Shown: positions 11,607-21,495, counted from the stretch's first letter. The stretch is 64,000 nt of DNA from Azotobacter vinelandii CA (GCF_000380335.1 NC_021149.1:1612001-1676000), one strand, 5' to 3'. Translations and numbers: made by a program. Notes: generated by a model not told the origin, from the letters alone.

Positions 11607-13382
11607 ATGAGTGACTACGTCCATCCCTACCGCGACACGGAATTCGTGCTGAACGAACTGGTCGAGCTGGAAGGCTTCTGCTCCGGGGCCGGCCTGAACG
11701 AGGTCAACGGCGAACTGGTTTCCGCCATTCTCGCCGAAGCCGGCCGGCTGGGCTCCGAGGTGCTGGCGCCGCTGAACGCCATCGGCGACACCCGGGGCGC
11801 GCGCCTGAGCGAGCGGGGCGTCGAGGAGACGCCCGGCTTCGCCGCCGCCTACCGGCAGTTCCAGGAAAGCGGCTGGCCGTCGCTGACCGCCGCCGAGGCC
11901 TGGGGCGGGCAGAACCTGCCGAATGTGGTGGGTACTGCCGTCAACGAGATCTGGCACTCGGCGAACCTGGCGTTCGCCCTTTGCCCGATGCTCACCCAGG
12001 GCGCTCTCGAGGCCATCGCCCATCATGCCTCGGCCGAGCTGCAGGCGGCCTACCTGCCGAAGCTGGTCAGCGGCGAGTGGACCGGCACCATGAACCTCAC
12101 CGAGCCGGACGCCGGCTCGGACCTGGCGGCGATCAAGACCAGGGCCGTGCCCAATGGCGATCACTACCTGATCAGCGGGCAGAAGATCTTCATCACCTGG
12201 GGCGACCACCAGATGACCGACAACGTCATCCATCTGGTGCTGGCGCGGCTGCCGGACGCGCCCGCCGGGGTCAAGGGCATCTCGCTGTTCATCGTGCCCA
12301 AGTTCCTGCTCGACGCGCAGGGCAATCCGGGCGCGCGCAACGACGCCCAGTGCGTCTCCCTGGAGCACAAGCTGGGCATCCACGCCAGCCCGACCTGCGT
12401 GATGAGCTTCGGCGAGAAGGAGGGCGCCGTCGGCTATCTGGTCGGCGAGCCGCACAAGGGCCTGGCCTGCATGTTCACCATGATGAACCACGCCCGCCAG
12501 AGCGTCGGCCTGCAGGGCCTGTCGATCTCCGAGCGCGCCTACCAGCAGGCCCGCCAGTACGCCAGGGAGCGTCTGCAGGGCACCCGCAAGGACGGCAGCC
12601 GCTTCCCGATCATCGAGTTCCCCGACGTGCGCCGCATGCTGCTGCAGATGAAGGCCTCCATCGAGGCGATGCGCGCCCTGGCGCTGGTCGCCGCCGCCGA
12701 GGTCGACCGCGTGACTCACGCGCCGGACCCGGCGGCCGCCGCGCGCCACCAGGGCCGTGTGGATCTGCTGACGCCGATCGTCAAGGGCTGGCTGACCGAA
12801 CTGGCCCAGGAGGTGACCTCCCTCGGCGTGCAGATCCACGGCGGCATGGGCTTCATCGAGGAAACCGGCGCCGCCCGCCACTACCGCGATGCGCGCATCC
12901 TGACCATCTACGAGGGCACCACTGGTATCCAGGCGCTCGACCTGGTCGGGCGCAAGACCCTGCTGAACAGGGGCGAACTGCTCGCCGGCCTGTTCGACGA
13001 GATCGGCGAGACCGTCGCCCGCCTGGAAAGCGCCGCGCCCTTCGCCGTTCAGGCCCGCGCCCTGGGCGAGGCGCTGGCCGCCGGCCGCGAGGCGCGTCGC
13101 CTGCTGCTCGAGGGGGCCGAGGGCGATGCCGCCCTGGCCGGCAGCGTCAGCGTGAACTTCCTGATGCTCTGCGGCTACCTGTGCGGCGGCTGGCTGATGG
13201 CCGGCTCGGCGCTGCGCGCCCAGGCGTTGCTGGAGGCTGGCGGCGACCGCGCCTTCCTCGAAGCCAAGCTGGTCAGCGCGCGCTTCTATAGCGAGCAGTT
13301 GCTGCCGCGTACCCAGTCCCTGCTGGCGGCGATCCGCGCCGGCAGCGGCAGCATCATGGCGCTGAGCGACGAACAGTTCTGA
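11607..13382 (+). CDS. Acyl-CoA dehydrogenase, long (about 590-residue) type
   Basis: A 591-residue FAD enzyme that makes 2-enoyl-CoA from acyl-CoA and passes electrons to ETF. Blocks: [19 protein letters not shown] and [15 protein letters not shown] in the central beta domain, [38 protein letters not shown], and [17 protein letters not shown] with the family Glu. The last ~110 residues are the additional C-terminal domain found in the long proteobacterial acyl-CoA dehydrogenases. The start at 11607 follows AGAGGA; an upstream in-frame ATG at 11538 gives non-family residues. It lies directly before etfBA, its expected electron acceptor. Confidence 0.92.
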   Translation: MSDYVHPYRDTEFVLNELVELEGFCSGAGLNEVNGELVSAILAEAGRLGSEVLAPLNAIGDTRGARLSERGVEETPGFAAAYRQFQESGWPSLTAAEAWGGQNLPNVVGTAVNEIWHSANLAFALCPMLTQGALEAIAHHASAELQAAYLPKLVSGEWTGTMNLTEPDAGSDLAAIKTRAVPNGDHYLISGQKIFITWGDHQMTDNVIHLVLARLPDAPAGVKGISLFIVPKFLLDAQGNPGARNDAQCVSLEHKLGIHASPTCVMSFGEKEGAVGYLVGEPHKGLACMFTMMNHARQSVGLQGLSISERAYQQARQYARERLQGTRKDGSRFPIIEFPDVRRMLLQMKASIEAMRALALVAAAEVDRVTHAPDPAAAARHQGRVDLLTPIVKGWLTELAQEVTSLGVQIHGGMGFIEETGAARHYRDARILTIYEGTTGIQALDLVGRKTLLNRGELLAGLFDEIGETVARLESAAPFAVQARALGEALAAGREARRLLLEGAEGDAALAGSVSVNFLMLCGYLCGGWLMAGSALRAQALLEAGGDRAFLEAKLVSARFYSEQLLPRTQSLLAAIRAGSGSIMALSDEQF

Positions 13383-13476
13383 TGCCGCGCCACGGGAACG
13401 GCGTCCCGCCGGGACGCCGCTGAACGACAACAAGAGAGAGGGCGGTCCCGAAGGCCGTCCCGCGGGGACTTGCGCA

Positions 13477-14226
13477 ATGAAAGTACTGGTAACCGTCAAA
13501 CGGGTGATCGACTACAACGTCAAGGTGCGGGTCAAGCCCGACCAGAGCGACGTCGACCTGGCCAACGTCAAGATGGCCATGAACCCCTTCTGCGAAATCG
13601 CCGTGGAAGCGGCCGTGCGCCTCAAGGAGGCCGGTCTCGCCAGCGAGATCGTCGCCGTCTCGGTGGGCCCGGCCGCCTGCCAGGAACAGCTCCGCACCGC
13701 CCTGGCCCTGGGCGCCGACCGCGGCATCCAGATCGACAGCGGCGAGGCGCCCGACCCCCTGGGGGTGGCCAAGCTGCTCGCCGCCGTGGTCGCGGCGGAG
13801 AAGCCCGACCTGGTGATCCTCGGCAAGCAGTCCATCGACGGCGACAACAACCAGACCGGGCAGATGCTCGCCGCCCTGCTGGACTGGCCGCAGGCCACCT
13901 TCGCCTCGGCGCTCGCCCTGGAGGCGGGCCGCCTGCGGGTCACCCGCGAGATCGACGGCGGCCTGCAGAGCCTGGAGCTGAACCTGCCGGCCATCGTCAC
14001 CACCGACCTGCGCCTCAACGAGCCGCGCTACGCCTCGCTGCCGAACATCATGAAGGCCAAGAAGAAGCCGCTGGAGGTGAAGAGCCCCGTCGAGCTCGGC
14101 GTGACGCTCAAGGCCCATACCCGCCTGCTCAAGGTCGAGGCGCCGGCCGAGCGCCAGGGCGGGATCAAGGTCGGCAGCGTGAGCGAGCTGGTGGAAAAAC
14201 TGAAGAGCGAAGCGAAGGTGATCTGA
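13477..14226 (+). CDS. etfB: Electron transfer flavoprotein beta subunit
   Basis: A 249-residue EtfB. Recognisable from [21 protein letters not shown] at the N-terminus, [17 protein letters not shown], and the AMP-site region [17 protein letters not shown]. The C-terminal recognition loop [15 protein letters not shown] is the segment that docks on acyl-CoA dehydrogenases. It pairs with EtfA, whose ATG overlaps this stop by one base (TGATG). Cytosolic; carries electrons from dehydrogenases to the membrane quinone reductase encoded 1.1 kb downstream. Confidence 0.96.
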   Translation: MKVLVTVKRVIDYNVKVRVKPDQSDVDLANVKMAMNPFCEIAVEAAVRLKEAGLASEIVAVSVGPAACQEQLRTALALGADRGIQIDSGEAPDPLGVAKLLAAVVAAEKPDLVILGKQSIDGDNNQTGQMLAALLDWPQATFASALALEAGRLRVTREIDGGLQSLELNLPAIVTTDLRLNEPRYASLPNIMKAKKKPLEVKSPVELGVTLKAHTRLLKVEAPAERQGGIKVGSVSELVEKLKSEAKVI

Positions 14227-15155
14227 TGGCCATTCTTGTCATTGCCGAACACGACAACCGCGCCCTCAAGGGCGCCACCCTGAACACCCTGGGCGCCGCG
14301 GCGCAACTAGGCGGCGAGCTGCATCTGTTGGTCGCCGGCTTTTCCTGCGCAGCCGTCGTCGCCCAGGCCGCCGCCATCCCTGGGGTGAGCAAGGTGCTGG
14401 TCGCCGATGCCGCCGTCTACGCGCACCAGTTGGCGGAAAACCTCTCCCGGCTGGTCGCGGGACTCGGGAAGGGCTATTCGCACCTGCTCGCGCCGGCCGG
14501 CTCGGCCGGCAAGAACCTGCTGCCGCGGGTCGCCGCGCTGCTCGACGTGGCCCAGTTCTCCGACATCGTCGGCGTCGTCTCGCCGAACACCTTCAAGCGG
14601 CCGATCTACGCCGGCAACGCCATCGCCACCGTACAGTCGCTGGACCCGATCGTGGTCGCCACGGTGCGCGCCAGCGCCTTCGACCCGCTGCCGGCCGAGG
14701 GCGGCAGCGCCGCCGTCGAGACCTTAGACGCCGCGCATGACGCCGGCACCTCGCGCTTCGTCGGCGAGGAACTGGCCAAGTCCGACCGCCCGGAACTGGG
14801 CAGCGCGCGCATCGTGGTATCGGGCGGTCGCGGGCTGGGCAGCGGCGAGAACTTCGCCCTGCTGGAAAAACTCGCCGACAAGCTGGGCGCGGCGGTCGGC
14901 GCCTCGCGGGCGGCGGTGGACGCCGGCTTCGTCGCCAACGACATGCAGGTGGGGCAGACCGGCAAGATCGTCGCGCCGGAGCTGTACATCGCGGTGGGTA
15001 TCTCCGGGGCGATCCAGCACCTGGCGGGGATGAAGGATTCCAAGGTGATCGTGGCGATCAATAAGGACCCCGAGGCGCCGATCTTCCAGGTCGCCGACTA
15101 CGGGCTGGTCGCCGACCTGTTCGAGGCGGTGCCCGAGCTGGAACGGGCCCTCTGA
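14226..15155 (+). CDS. etfA: Electron transfer flavoprotein alpha subunit
   Basis: A 309-residue EtfA. The C-terminal FAD domain is clear: [56 protein letters not shown] and [22 protein letters not shown]. The N-terminal domain begins [23 protein letters not shown]. Translationally coupled to etfB by a one-base overlap. Together they form the heterodimer that accepts electrons from the acyl-CoA dehydrogenase encoded just upstream. Confidence 0.96.
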   Translation: MAILVIAEHDNRALKGATLNTLGAAAQLGGELHLLVAGFSCAAVVAQAAAIPGVSKVLVADAAVYAHQLAENLSRLVAGLGKGYSHLLAPAGSAGKNLLPRVAALLDVAQFSDIVGVVSPNTFKRPIYAGNAIATVQSLDPIVVATVRASAFDPLPAEGGSAAVETLDAAHDAGTSRFVGEELAKSDRPELGSARIVVSGGRGLGSGENFALLEKLADKLGAAVGASRAAVDAGFVANDMQVGQTGKIVAPELYIAVGISGAIQHLAGMKDSKVIVAINKDPEAPIFQVADYGLVADLFEAVPELERAL

Positions 15156-15202
15156 AGACGCAGCCAGATTCGACGGCGCGGGGCCGGCACGCTATCGCTC
15201 GG

Positions 15203-15285
15203 TGTGGGAGCGGATTCATCCGCGACCTGCCGAAGGCAGCCGGAGGCCTTGTGCCCACTCCAGTCGCGAATGCATCCGCTCCCAC
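15203..15285. repeat. REP palindrome between etfA and the ETF-QO gene
   Basis: Arms 15203-15225 and 15263-15285 are inverted copies (21 of 23 positions pair) with the core GGAGCGGATnCATnCGCGA, the REP form seen in Pseudomonas. A small hairpin CTGCC/GGCAG sits between them. In a transcript running through, it would form a long stem that could protect or separate etfBA mRNA from the downstream gene. Confidence 0.75.
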
Positions 15286-15360
15286 CGATGGCACGGCGAG
15301 GGGGTTGGTGCCGCGCCGTGGCCGTCGACTCACAACAACAAGATCGAGGAGGAACGCACC

Positions 15361-17010
15361 ATGCGCGAAGCCATGGAATTCGACGTGGTCATCGTCGGCG
15401 CCGGCCCGGCGGGCCTGTCCGCCGCCTGCCGGCTGATGCAACTGGCCAACGAACAGGGCCGGCCGCTGGAAGTCTGCGTGGTGGAGAAGGGCTCCGAGGT
15501 CGGGGCGCACATCCTCTCCGGCGCGGTGTTCGAGTCCCGCGCCCTGGAAGAACTGTTTCCCGACTGGCGGGAACGCGGCGCACCGCTGCACACCCCGGTC
15601 AGCGCCGACGAGGTCTACCTGCTCAAGGACGCCGAACGGGCGCTGAAACTGCCCGACGCGCTGCTGCCGAAAAGCCTGCACAACGCCGGCAACCACATCG
15701 TCAGTCTCGGCAACCTGGTGCGCTGGCTGGGCGAGCAGGCCGAGGCGCTGGGCGTGCAGGTGTTCCCCGGCTTCGCCGTCGCGGAAGTGCTCCACGACGA
15801 GAACGGCCGGGTCAAGGGCGTGGTCACCGGCGACATGGGCGTGGCCGCCGACGGCAGCCACAAGGACGGCTTCATGCCGGGCATGGAACTGCACGCCCGC
15901 TACACCCTGTTCGCCGAGGGCTGCCGCGGCCACCTGGGCAAGCAACTGGTCGAACGCTTCGGACTGGCTGGGGACACCGACCCGCAGCACTACGGCCTGG
16001 GCATCAAGGAGCTGTGGGACATCGAGCCGTCCCGCCACCGGCCCGGGCTGGTGATCCACGGCGCCGGCTGGCCGCTGGACAAGGACAGCGGCGGCGGCTT
16101 CTTCCTCTACCACGCCGAGAACCACCAGGTGGTGGTCGGGCTGATCGTCGATTTGAACTACGCCAACCCCTGGCTGAGTCCCTTCGACGAGTTCCAGCGC
16201 CTCAAGCACCACCCCGTGCTGAAACAGTACCTGGAAGGCGGCAAGCGGGTGTCCTACGGGGCGCGGGCCATCGCCAAGGGCGGCTTCAACGCCCTGCCGG
16301 AGATGGCTTTTCCGGGCGGCCTGCTGCTCGGCTGCGATGCCGGGACCCTGAACGTGGCGAAGATCAAGGGCAGCCACACGGCGATGAAGTCGGGGCTGCT
16401 GGCGGCGGAGACGGTGTTCGCCGCGCTTCTGGAGGAACTGCCGGACAGCGCCTGGGCGCCGCGCTGGAAGGCGGCCTTCGAGGCTTCCTGGCTGCACGAG
16501 GAGCTGTACCGCTCACGCAACTTCGGCCCGGCGCTGCACCGGCTCGGGCCGCTGGCCGGCGGGGCGTTCAACGTCGTCGAACAGAATGTCTTCGCCGGCC
16601 GGCTGCCGTTCACCCTGCACGACCGCGAGGCCGACCACGCCCGGCTGCGCCCGGCGGCGGAGTGTCCGCCCATCGTCTACCCGAAGCCGGACGGGGTGCT
16701 GGGCTTCGACAGGCTCGGCTCGGTGTTCCTCTCCAACACCAACCACGAGGAGGATCAGCCCTGCCACCTGCGGCTGGCCGACCCGGCCATCCCGATCGGT
16801 CGCAACCTGCCGCTGTACGCCGAGCCGGCGCAGCGCTACTGCCCGGCGGGGGTGTACGAGGTGCTGGAGGAAGAGCAGGGCGGTCCGCGGCTGCAGATCA
16901 ACGCGCAGAACTGCCTGCACTGCAAGACCTGCGACATCAAGGACCCGGCGCAGAACATCGTCTGGACGACGCCCGAGGGTGGTGGCGGACCCAATTATCC
17001 GAACATGTAG
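15361..17010 (+). CDS. Electron transfer flavoprotein:ubiquinone oxidoreductase
   Basis: A 549-residue inner-membrane-associated enzyme that passes electrons from ETF to ubiquinone. The N-terminal FAD fold reads VVIVGAGPAGLSAACRL (about 11-27). The quinone and FAD domains follow (GAHILSGAVFE, FAEGCRGHLGKQL, GLLLGCDAGTLNVAKIKGSHTAMKSG). The C-terminus has the four cysteines of the single 4Fe-4S cluster: YCPAGVYEV, then CLHCKTCDIKDPAQNI, ending with the usual GGGGPNYPNM. The ATG follows a GAGGA motif. The gene is separated from etfA by a REP element but lies in the same direction. Confidence 0.96.
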   Translation: MREAMEFDVVIVGAGPAGLSAACRLMQLANEQGRPLEVCVVEKGSEVGAHILSGAVFESRALEELFPDWRERGAPLHTPVSADEVYLLKDAERALKLPDALLPKSLHNAGNHIVSLGNLVRWLGEQAEALGVQVFPGFAVAEVLHDENGRVKGVVTGDMGVAADGSHKDGFMPGMELHARYTLFAEGCRGHLGKQLVERFGLAGDTDPQHYGLGIKELWDIEPSRHRPGLVIHGAGWPLDKDSGGGFFLYHAENHQVVVGLIVDLNYANPWLSPFDEFQRLKHHPVLKQYLEGGKRVSYGARAIAKGGFNALPEMAFPGGLLLGCDAGTLNVAKIKGSHTAMKSGLLAAETVFAALLEELPDSAWAPRWKAAFEASWLHEELYRSRNFGPALHRLGPLAGGAFNVVEQNVFAGRLPFTLHDREADHARLRPAAECPPIVYPKPDGVLGFDRLGSVFLSNTNHEEDQPCHLRLADPAIPIGRNLPLYAEPAQRYCPAGVYEVLEEEQGGPRLQINAQNCLHCKTCDIKDPAQNIVWTTPEGGGGPNYPNM

Positions 17011-17111
17011 GACGTGTCGCCTTGCCTGACCGTTTCCGCGCGGCCATCCGGGCCTGGCCCGGTGCGGCCGGGCCCCTCCTTTCGAATAACTACAATCCTT
17101 CGAGGTTTCCC

Positions 17112-18608
17112 ATGTATTCCGAGCGTATTCGCCTGGTTTCCCTGCACGACCGAATCATGAGCGCCGAGCAGGCGGCGGCCCTGATCGAGGACGGCATGAC
17201 CGTCGGCATGAGCGGCTTCGGCGGAGCGGGCGACGCCAAGGCCATTCCGGCTGCGCTGGTCGAGCGGGCGGGGCGCGATCCTCTCAAGATCAACCTGATC
17301 ACCGGCGCCAGCCTCGGCAAGGGACTGGACGGCCTGATGGCCGAGGCCGGGCTGCTCGCCCGGCGCATGCCTTTCCAGGGCGACCCCGTCCTGCGCCGGG
17401 CGATCAACGCCGGCGAGGTCGCGTTCATCGACCAGCATCTGTCGGAAGTCGTCGAGCAGATGCGCGACGGCCATATCCCGACGCCGGATGTCGCCGTGGT
17501 CGAAGCGGTGGCCATCACCGAGCGGGGGCACATAGTGCCGACCTCCTCGGTGGGCAATTCGGCCAGCCTGGCCCTGGCCGCGAAGCGGGTGATCGTCGAG
17601 CTCAATCTCGGCTGCAATCCGCTGCTGGAAGGGCTGCATGACATCCACGTCCCGGCGGATCGCCCGGATCGCCAGCCGATTCCCCTGGTCCGGGTCGACG
17701 ATCGCATCGGCACGCCGGCCATCGAGATCGATCCGGCGAAGATCGCCGCCATCGTCATCTGCGATACGCCCGAGACGGCTTACCCGATGCTGCCGCCGGA
17801 CGACGAGACCCAGGCCATCGCCAACCACCTGATCGGCTTCTTCGAGCGGGAGGTGGCGCGCGGGCGGCTGGCCGGCAACCTGGCGCCGCTGCAGGTCGGC
17901 GTCGGCTCCATCGCCAACGCGGTGATGCACGGCCTGATCGAGTCGTCGTTCAGCGATCTGACGCTGTATTCCGAGGTATTGCAGGATTCGGCCTTCGCGC
18001 TGTTCGACGCCGGCCGGCTGAGGTTCGCCTCCGGCTGTTCGATCACCCTGTCGGAAGACTGCGGCCGGCGTGTCTTCGCCGAGCTGGGCAAGTACCGGGA
18101 GCGTCTGGTCCTGCGCCCGCAGGAGATTTCCAACCATCCGGAAGTGGCCCGCCGCCTCGGCATCATCGGCATCAACACCGCCCTGGAGTTCGACATCTAC
18201 GGCAACGTCAACTCCACTCACGTGGGCGGCACGCGGATGATGAACGGCATCGGCGGCTCCGGCGACTTCACCCGCAACGCGCGCCTGGCGATCTTCGTCA
18301 CCAAGTCCATCGCCAAGGACGGGGCCATTTCCAGCGTGGTGCCGATGGTCAGCCACGTCGACCACACCGAGCACGATGTCGACATCCTGGTCACCGAGCA
18401 GGGCCTGGCCGACCTGCGCGGCCTGGCGCCGCGCGAACGGGCGCGGGCGATCATCGACAACTGCGTGCATCCGGACTACCACGCCGCGCTGGAGGACTAC
18501 TTCGAGCGCGCCAGCCGGCGCGGCGGGCAGACTCCGCATCTCCTGGGCGAGGCGCTGTCCTGGCATCTCAACCTGGAAGAGCGCGGCCACATGCTGAAGG
18601 CCATCTGA
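17112..18608 (+). CDS. Acetyl-CoA hydrolase/CoA-transferase family enzyme (succinyl-CoA:acetate type), copy 1
   Basis: A 498-residue enzyme of the Ach1/Cat1 family. Marks: TVGMSGFGGAGDAKAIPAAL at the N-terminus, HIVPTSSVGNSASLA, GVGSIANAVM, SEVLQDSAF with the active-site region, ISNHPEVARRLGIIGINTALEFD, GIGGSGDFTRNARLAIF and HTEHDVDILVTEQGLADLRGLAPRERA. It moves CoA between acetate or propionate and succinate, so here it could recycle acetyl-CoA from beta-oxidation. A paralogue lies at 45707-47203. The two share the leader around ATAACTACAAT and a nearly identical internal tract (see findings). It is the last gene before a strong terminator. Confidence 0.92.
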   Translation: MYSERIRLVSLHDRIMSAEQAAALIEDGMTVGMSGFGGAGDAKAIPAALVERAGRDPLKINLITGASLGKGLDGLMAEAGLLARRMPFQGDPVLRRAINAGEVAFIDQHLSEVVEQMRDGHIPTPDVAVVEAVAITERGHIVPTSSVGNSASLALAAKRVIVELNLGCNPLLEGLHDIHVPADRPDRQPIPLVRVDDRIGTPAIEIDPAKIAAIVICDTPETAYPMLPPDDETQAIANHLIGFFEREVARGRLAGNLAPLQVGVGSIANAVMHGLIESSFSDLTLYSEVLQDSAFALFDAGRLRFASGCSITLSEDCGRRVFAELGKYRERLVLRPQEISNHPEVARRLGIIGINTALEFDIYGNVNSTHVGGTRMMNGIGGSGDFTRNARLAIFVTKSIAKDGAISSVVPMVSHVDHTEHDVDILVTEQGLADLRGLAPRERARAIIDNCVHPDYHAALEDYFERASRRGGQTPHLLGEALSWHLNLEERGHMLKAI

Positions 18609-18689
18609 GCCGGGCAAGCTTCCTCGCGACCGCCGAGTCGGCCGCGGCCCTCCGATCCTTCGGGGCCGCGATCGGCGCCGGTGTCTTTG

Positions 18690-18721
18690 ACCGGATCGGG
18701 GCAACCCGATCCGGTTTTTTT
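18690..18721 (+). terminator. Rho-independent terminator of the acyl-CoA oxidation block
   Basis: Perfect 11-bp stem ACCGGATCGGG/CCCGATCCGGT closed by GCAA and followed directly by seven T. Textbook intrinsic terminator for the CoA-transferase transcript. Confidence 0.93.
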
Positions 18722-18821
18722 CGTCCGCGATATCTCTGTGCGCCATTCGTCGCGTGAAGAGACCGCCTAGGGTTTTCCGGAGGTCGTTCGGTTTGAGTCA
18801 CCTCGGCCTTGTATAGCTTGT

Positions 18822-19354
18822 TGATCTTGCCCTGCCTCAGTGGACACCCCGTTAAGCGATACACGGCAACGAGATCAACCATGGCAAGGCAGGCAAGCCC
18901 GATGAAACCAACCCGTACTCGCCACTCCCAAGCCTACAAGGGTGAGGCACTGGCCCTGGCCGAGCGGATTGGTGTCGGTAAGGCCGCCGAACAATTCGGC
19001 CTGCAGCCTTCCCAGCTCTACGGCTGGCGGAGCAAGCAACAGCAGAACCAGGCAGTACTGTTCGGCGGCTTACCAGAAGCTGATCCGTGCTCATCAGCTG
19101 CGCTGCAGCATGAGCGCGAAGGGCAACTGCTACGACAACGCCTGTGCCGAGAGCTTCTTCCACAGTCTGAAGGTTGAGTGCATCCATGGGGAACGCTTCG
19201 ATACGCGTGCCCGGATGCGAGCAACCGTGTTCGAATACATCGAAGTCGACTACAACCGCCAGCGGCGCCACAGCACGCAGGGATACATCAGTCCGGAATT
19301 CTTCGAGCTCCGGATGAGTGCTTGAAACCGTGTCCACGACTGCTGGGTAGATCA
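18822..19354 (+). mobile_element. Internally deleted IS3-family element (non-autonomous remnant)
   Basis: Both ends match the full element at 25611-26856: left end TGATCTTGCCCTGCC, right end in inverted orientation GTGTCCACGACTGC..AGATCA. Inside, the first ~60 codons of orfA (from ATG 18882) join abruptly, after QQQNQ, to the last third of orfB ([17 protein letters not shown] onward), so about 710 bases are missing. No product is functional, but the ends could be mobilised in trans. Flanking triplets are TGT and CGT, so no perfect 3-bp target duplication remains. It truncates an old yellow enzyme gene on its right. Confidence 0.88.
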
Positions 19355-19577
19355 CGTTGCCCTGGTGCGTCACATGCACATAGGCCTGGCCGTCATCGGA
19401 CGGTTGGGTACTTTCGGCGACGATCAGGCCGACACTGGCACGCTGCGCGTAGTAGGTGGCGGCTAGTTTGCCCGGCGTGCCATCGAACTGTGCACGGCTG
19501 CGGGTCATTCGGGGCCATCACCAGACGGTTTTGCAGGTGTAGCGGCCAAGGCGGACGGAATCGAATACGGTGGTCAT
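19355..19577 (-). pseudogene. Old yellow enzyme-type ene-reductase, N-terminal fragment with frameshifts
   Basis: From ATG at 19577 (minus) the frame gives MTTVFDSVRLGRYT. One missing base then shifts the frame away from LQNRLVMAP, and one extra base follows before MTRSRAQ. The remaining text is the OYE/NemA N-terminus: AATYYAQRASVGLIVAESTQPSDDGQAY. It stops at the right end of the IS3 remnant, so about 80% of the gene is gone. The next gene in the same direction upstream is an SDR oxidoreductase, with a LysR regulator beyond, a common set for an electrophile-response operon. It is clearly dead. Confidence 0.82.
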
Positions 19578-19621
19578 GATGAAGTCCTCGGATGTGGTGT
19601 TTGGAAAAAAGCGTCTGTCTT

Positions 19622-20518
19622 CTATGGAGCCGTGTGCTGGATGCCTGTCCGGGCCGCCAATGCCTCGGACGCGGCCATGAACTTGCGGATGTGCGGCTCG
19701 GTCAGCCCGTTCGACGGCAGGATGGCCCGGCCTTTGCTATCGAACATCGCACCACTGTGGCCTTCGATGTCGGGCGTCAGCAGCAGCGGCGCGATGCGTT
19801 CGGCGTAGGCGTCGGCGGTAGGCGTGAACCAGCCGATCAGCGTCTCCATCACGCGCGACTTCAGCGAGTCCTTGCCGAGGAGGTTGTCGCGGATGTTGGT
19901 CTTGATAAGGCCAGGGTTCAGGCCGAAGAACGTGGCGTGCGGGTAACGCCGGGCCGAATCGAGCACCAGCATTTCGTTGCCGGCGACGGTGTTCATGTGC
20001 GCCGGCATCGCCTTGTAGGATTTCTCGGTGTTGAGGTCGTCCGGCGTGCCGATCTGGCCGCTGCCGGGGTAGCCCATCAGGAACACGCGCGGCTTCACGG
20101 ACGACTTGGGACGCTGCGTGCCCAACCGCGGCGCGATGGCGCGCAGGATGACCAGTCGGCTCAAGTAGCTGACGGCCAGGTCGCGCTCGATGCCTTCCGC
20201 CGTTTCCTGGCGTTGCGGGGCGGCGAAGATGCCGGTGGTGAAGATCACCATATCCAGCGTCCCCGCAGGCAACAGCGTGGCGGCACGCTGCGCTTCATTC
20301 ATCAGGCTCAGGTCGGCTTGGATGAATGTGATTCTGGGTGTACCCGCATCGCGGAAGTTCTGCCCGACGACGATGACGTTGGCGCCGAGCGAAGCCAGAT
20401 GCCGGCTCAAGGCGCGGCCAATACCGCCAGTGCCGCCGACGACGGCGATCTGCAAGTCCTCAACATCCAACGCCGAGGCATCGTTGCGATGCCATGTCAC
20501 GCGCTTGTTCCGCTTCAT
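19622..20518 (-). CDS. SDR-family oxidoreductase
   Basis: A 298-residue NAD(P)-binding protein. The dinucleotide motif is IAVVGGTGGIGRALSRHLASLGANVIVVG (about 24-52), and D at the end of the fourth strand is present (IQADLSLM). The active-site Tyr/Lys segment is atypical: instead of YxxxK there is PDDLNTEKSYKAMPAHMNTVAGNEMLV, so catalysis may differ from classical SDRs. ATG at 20518 was preferred over 20551 because AAGGGAA lies at the right distance. Divergent from a LysR gene. Codon use is less GC-rich than the core genes, which suggests acquisition. Confidence 0.78.
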   Translation of the reverse strand: MKRNKRVTWHRNDASALDVEDLQIAVVGGTGGIGRALSRHLASLGANVIVVGQNFRDAGTPRITFIQADLSLMNEAQRAATLLPAGTLDMVIFTTGIFAAPQRQETAEGIERDLAVSYLSRLVILRAIAPRLGTQRPKSSVKPRVFLMGYPGSGQIGTPDDLNTEKSYKAMPAHMNTVAGNEMLVLDSARRYPHATFFGLNPGLIKTNIRDNLLGKDSLKSRVMETLIGWFTPTADAYAERIAPLLLTPDIEGHSGAMFDSKGRAILPSNGLTEPHIRKFMAASEALAARTGIQHTAP

Positions 20519-20520
20519 GA

Positions 20521-20550
20521 TGATTCCCTTGATTTCGATTGAGGGAATCA
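20521..20550. promoter_or_regulatory. Perfect inverted repeat TGATTCCCT...AGGGAATCA in the SDR leader
   Basis: Two 9-bp arms (20521-20529 and 20542-20550) separated by 12 bases, immediately upstream of the SDR start and covering its ribosome binding site. In mRNA it would form a hairpin hiding AGGGAA. In DNA it could bind the divergent LysR protein. Which of the two applies is unknown. Confidence 0.45.
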
Positions 20551-20619
20551 TCGTCTGCTTCTCACTCTGGATAAATATGGTATTTTGGAGAGCTTTGGTC
20601 CGATATTGGAGCAATCGGT

Positions 20620-21495
20620 GTGGATGACTACCTGAAAGACATGGCCTTGTTCGTCGAAGTCGTCAAAGCCAAAGGCTTCCGCAGTGCGGCAGATGCGCTG
20701 GGCATGCCAAACTCGACGTTGTCGCGGCGAATCAGCGAACTGGAGAAGTCGATCGGACTGCGCTTGTTGCATCGCACGACGCGCAAGATCGAGTTGACCG
20801 AGGCCGGGCAGATTTATTTCGAGAGGTGCAAGCGCATCGTCGATGAGGCCCGCCTGGCGCACGAGCATTTGGGTGAAATGCTGGCCCAGCCCAGCGGCGT
20901 GCTGCGTGCGTCGCTACCGGTGGATTTCGCCGTGACCTATCTGGCACCGCTGATTGCCGAGTTCGCCAGCCTTTATCCCGGCATCATCTTCGACTTCGAT
21001 CTGACTCCGCGCCGGGTCGATCTGGTCAGCGAACCCTTCGACGTGGCAATCCGCATGGGTGAGTCCGAGAACTCGCAACTGATCGCACGCACCTTGGCTA
21101 CGCTCACGCCGTACCTGTATGCCTCGCCCGGCTACCTTGAGCGCTCGGGTGAGCCGAGCAAACCTGCCGAGCTGGAACGGCATGAGTGCTTCAACATCCT
21201 GCGGGCGGGTACGTGGACACTTCACGATGACAAGAAAACCGCCACGGTGTCGGTCGGCGGTCGCTTCTCGCTCAACAGCGTCGGTATGCTCCGCCGCCTG
21301 GCAACGCTCGACATGGGCATCATTCTGCTGCCGGAAGAAATCGTTGCCGATGAACTGGTGAGCGGGAAGCTGCGGCGCATCATGCCCCAATGGCACGGCA
21401 CGCCGCAGCCGGTCTATGCCATGACCGAAACCCGCCTGCTGCCGGCGAAGACGCAACGCTTCATCGAATTCCTGCGCGAACGCTTGGGACGATAG
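20620..21495 (+). CDS. LysR-family transcriptional regulator
   Basis: A 291-residue LysR protein with a GTG start. The N-terminal HTH reads VVKAKGFRSAADALGMPNSTLSRRISELEKSIGLRLLHRTTRKIELTEAG. The ligand-binding part contains DFDLTPRRVDLVSEPFDVAIRMG and AGTWTLHDDKK. It belongs to the group that commonly sits divergent from oxidoreductase genes. Its target is probably the SDR plus the ruined old yellow enzyme gene. Lower GC than the flanking core. Confidence 0.88.
   Translation: MDDYLKDMALFVEVVKAKGFRSAADALGMPNSTLSRRISELEKSIGLRLLHRTTRKIELTEAGQIYFERCKRIVDEARLAHEHLGEMLAQPSGVLRASLPVDFAVTYLAPLIAEFASLYPGIIFDFDLTPRRVDLVSEPFDVAIRMGESENSQLIARTLATLTPYLYASPGYLERSGEPSKPAELERHECFNILRAGTWTLHDDKKTATVSVGGRFSLNSVGMLRRLATLDMGIILLPEEIVADELVSGKLRRIMPQWHGTPQPVYAMTETRLLPAKTQRFIEFLRERLGR

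Noticed and set aside
18852-19508. A 218-codon minus-strand frame as an intact gene
   Set aside because: Its first ~50 codons are an old yellow enzyme fragment and the rest is antisense to the IS3 remnant.
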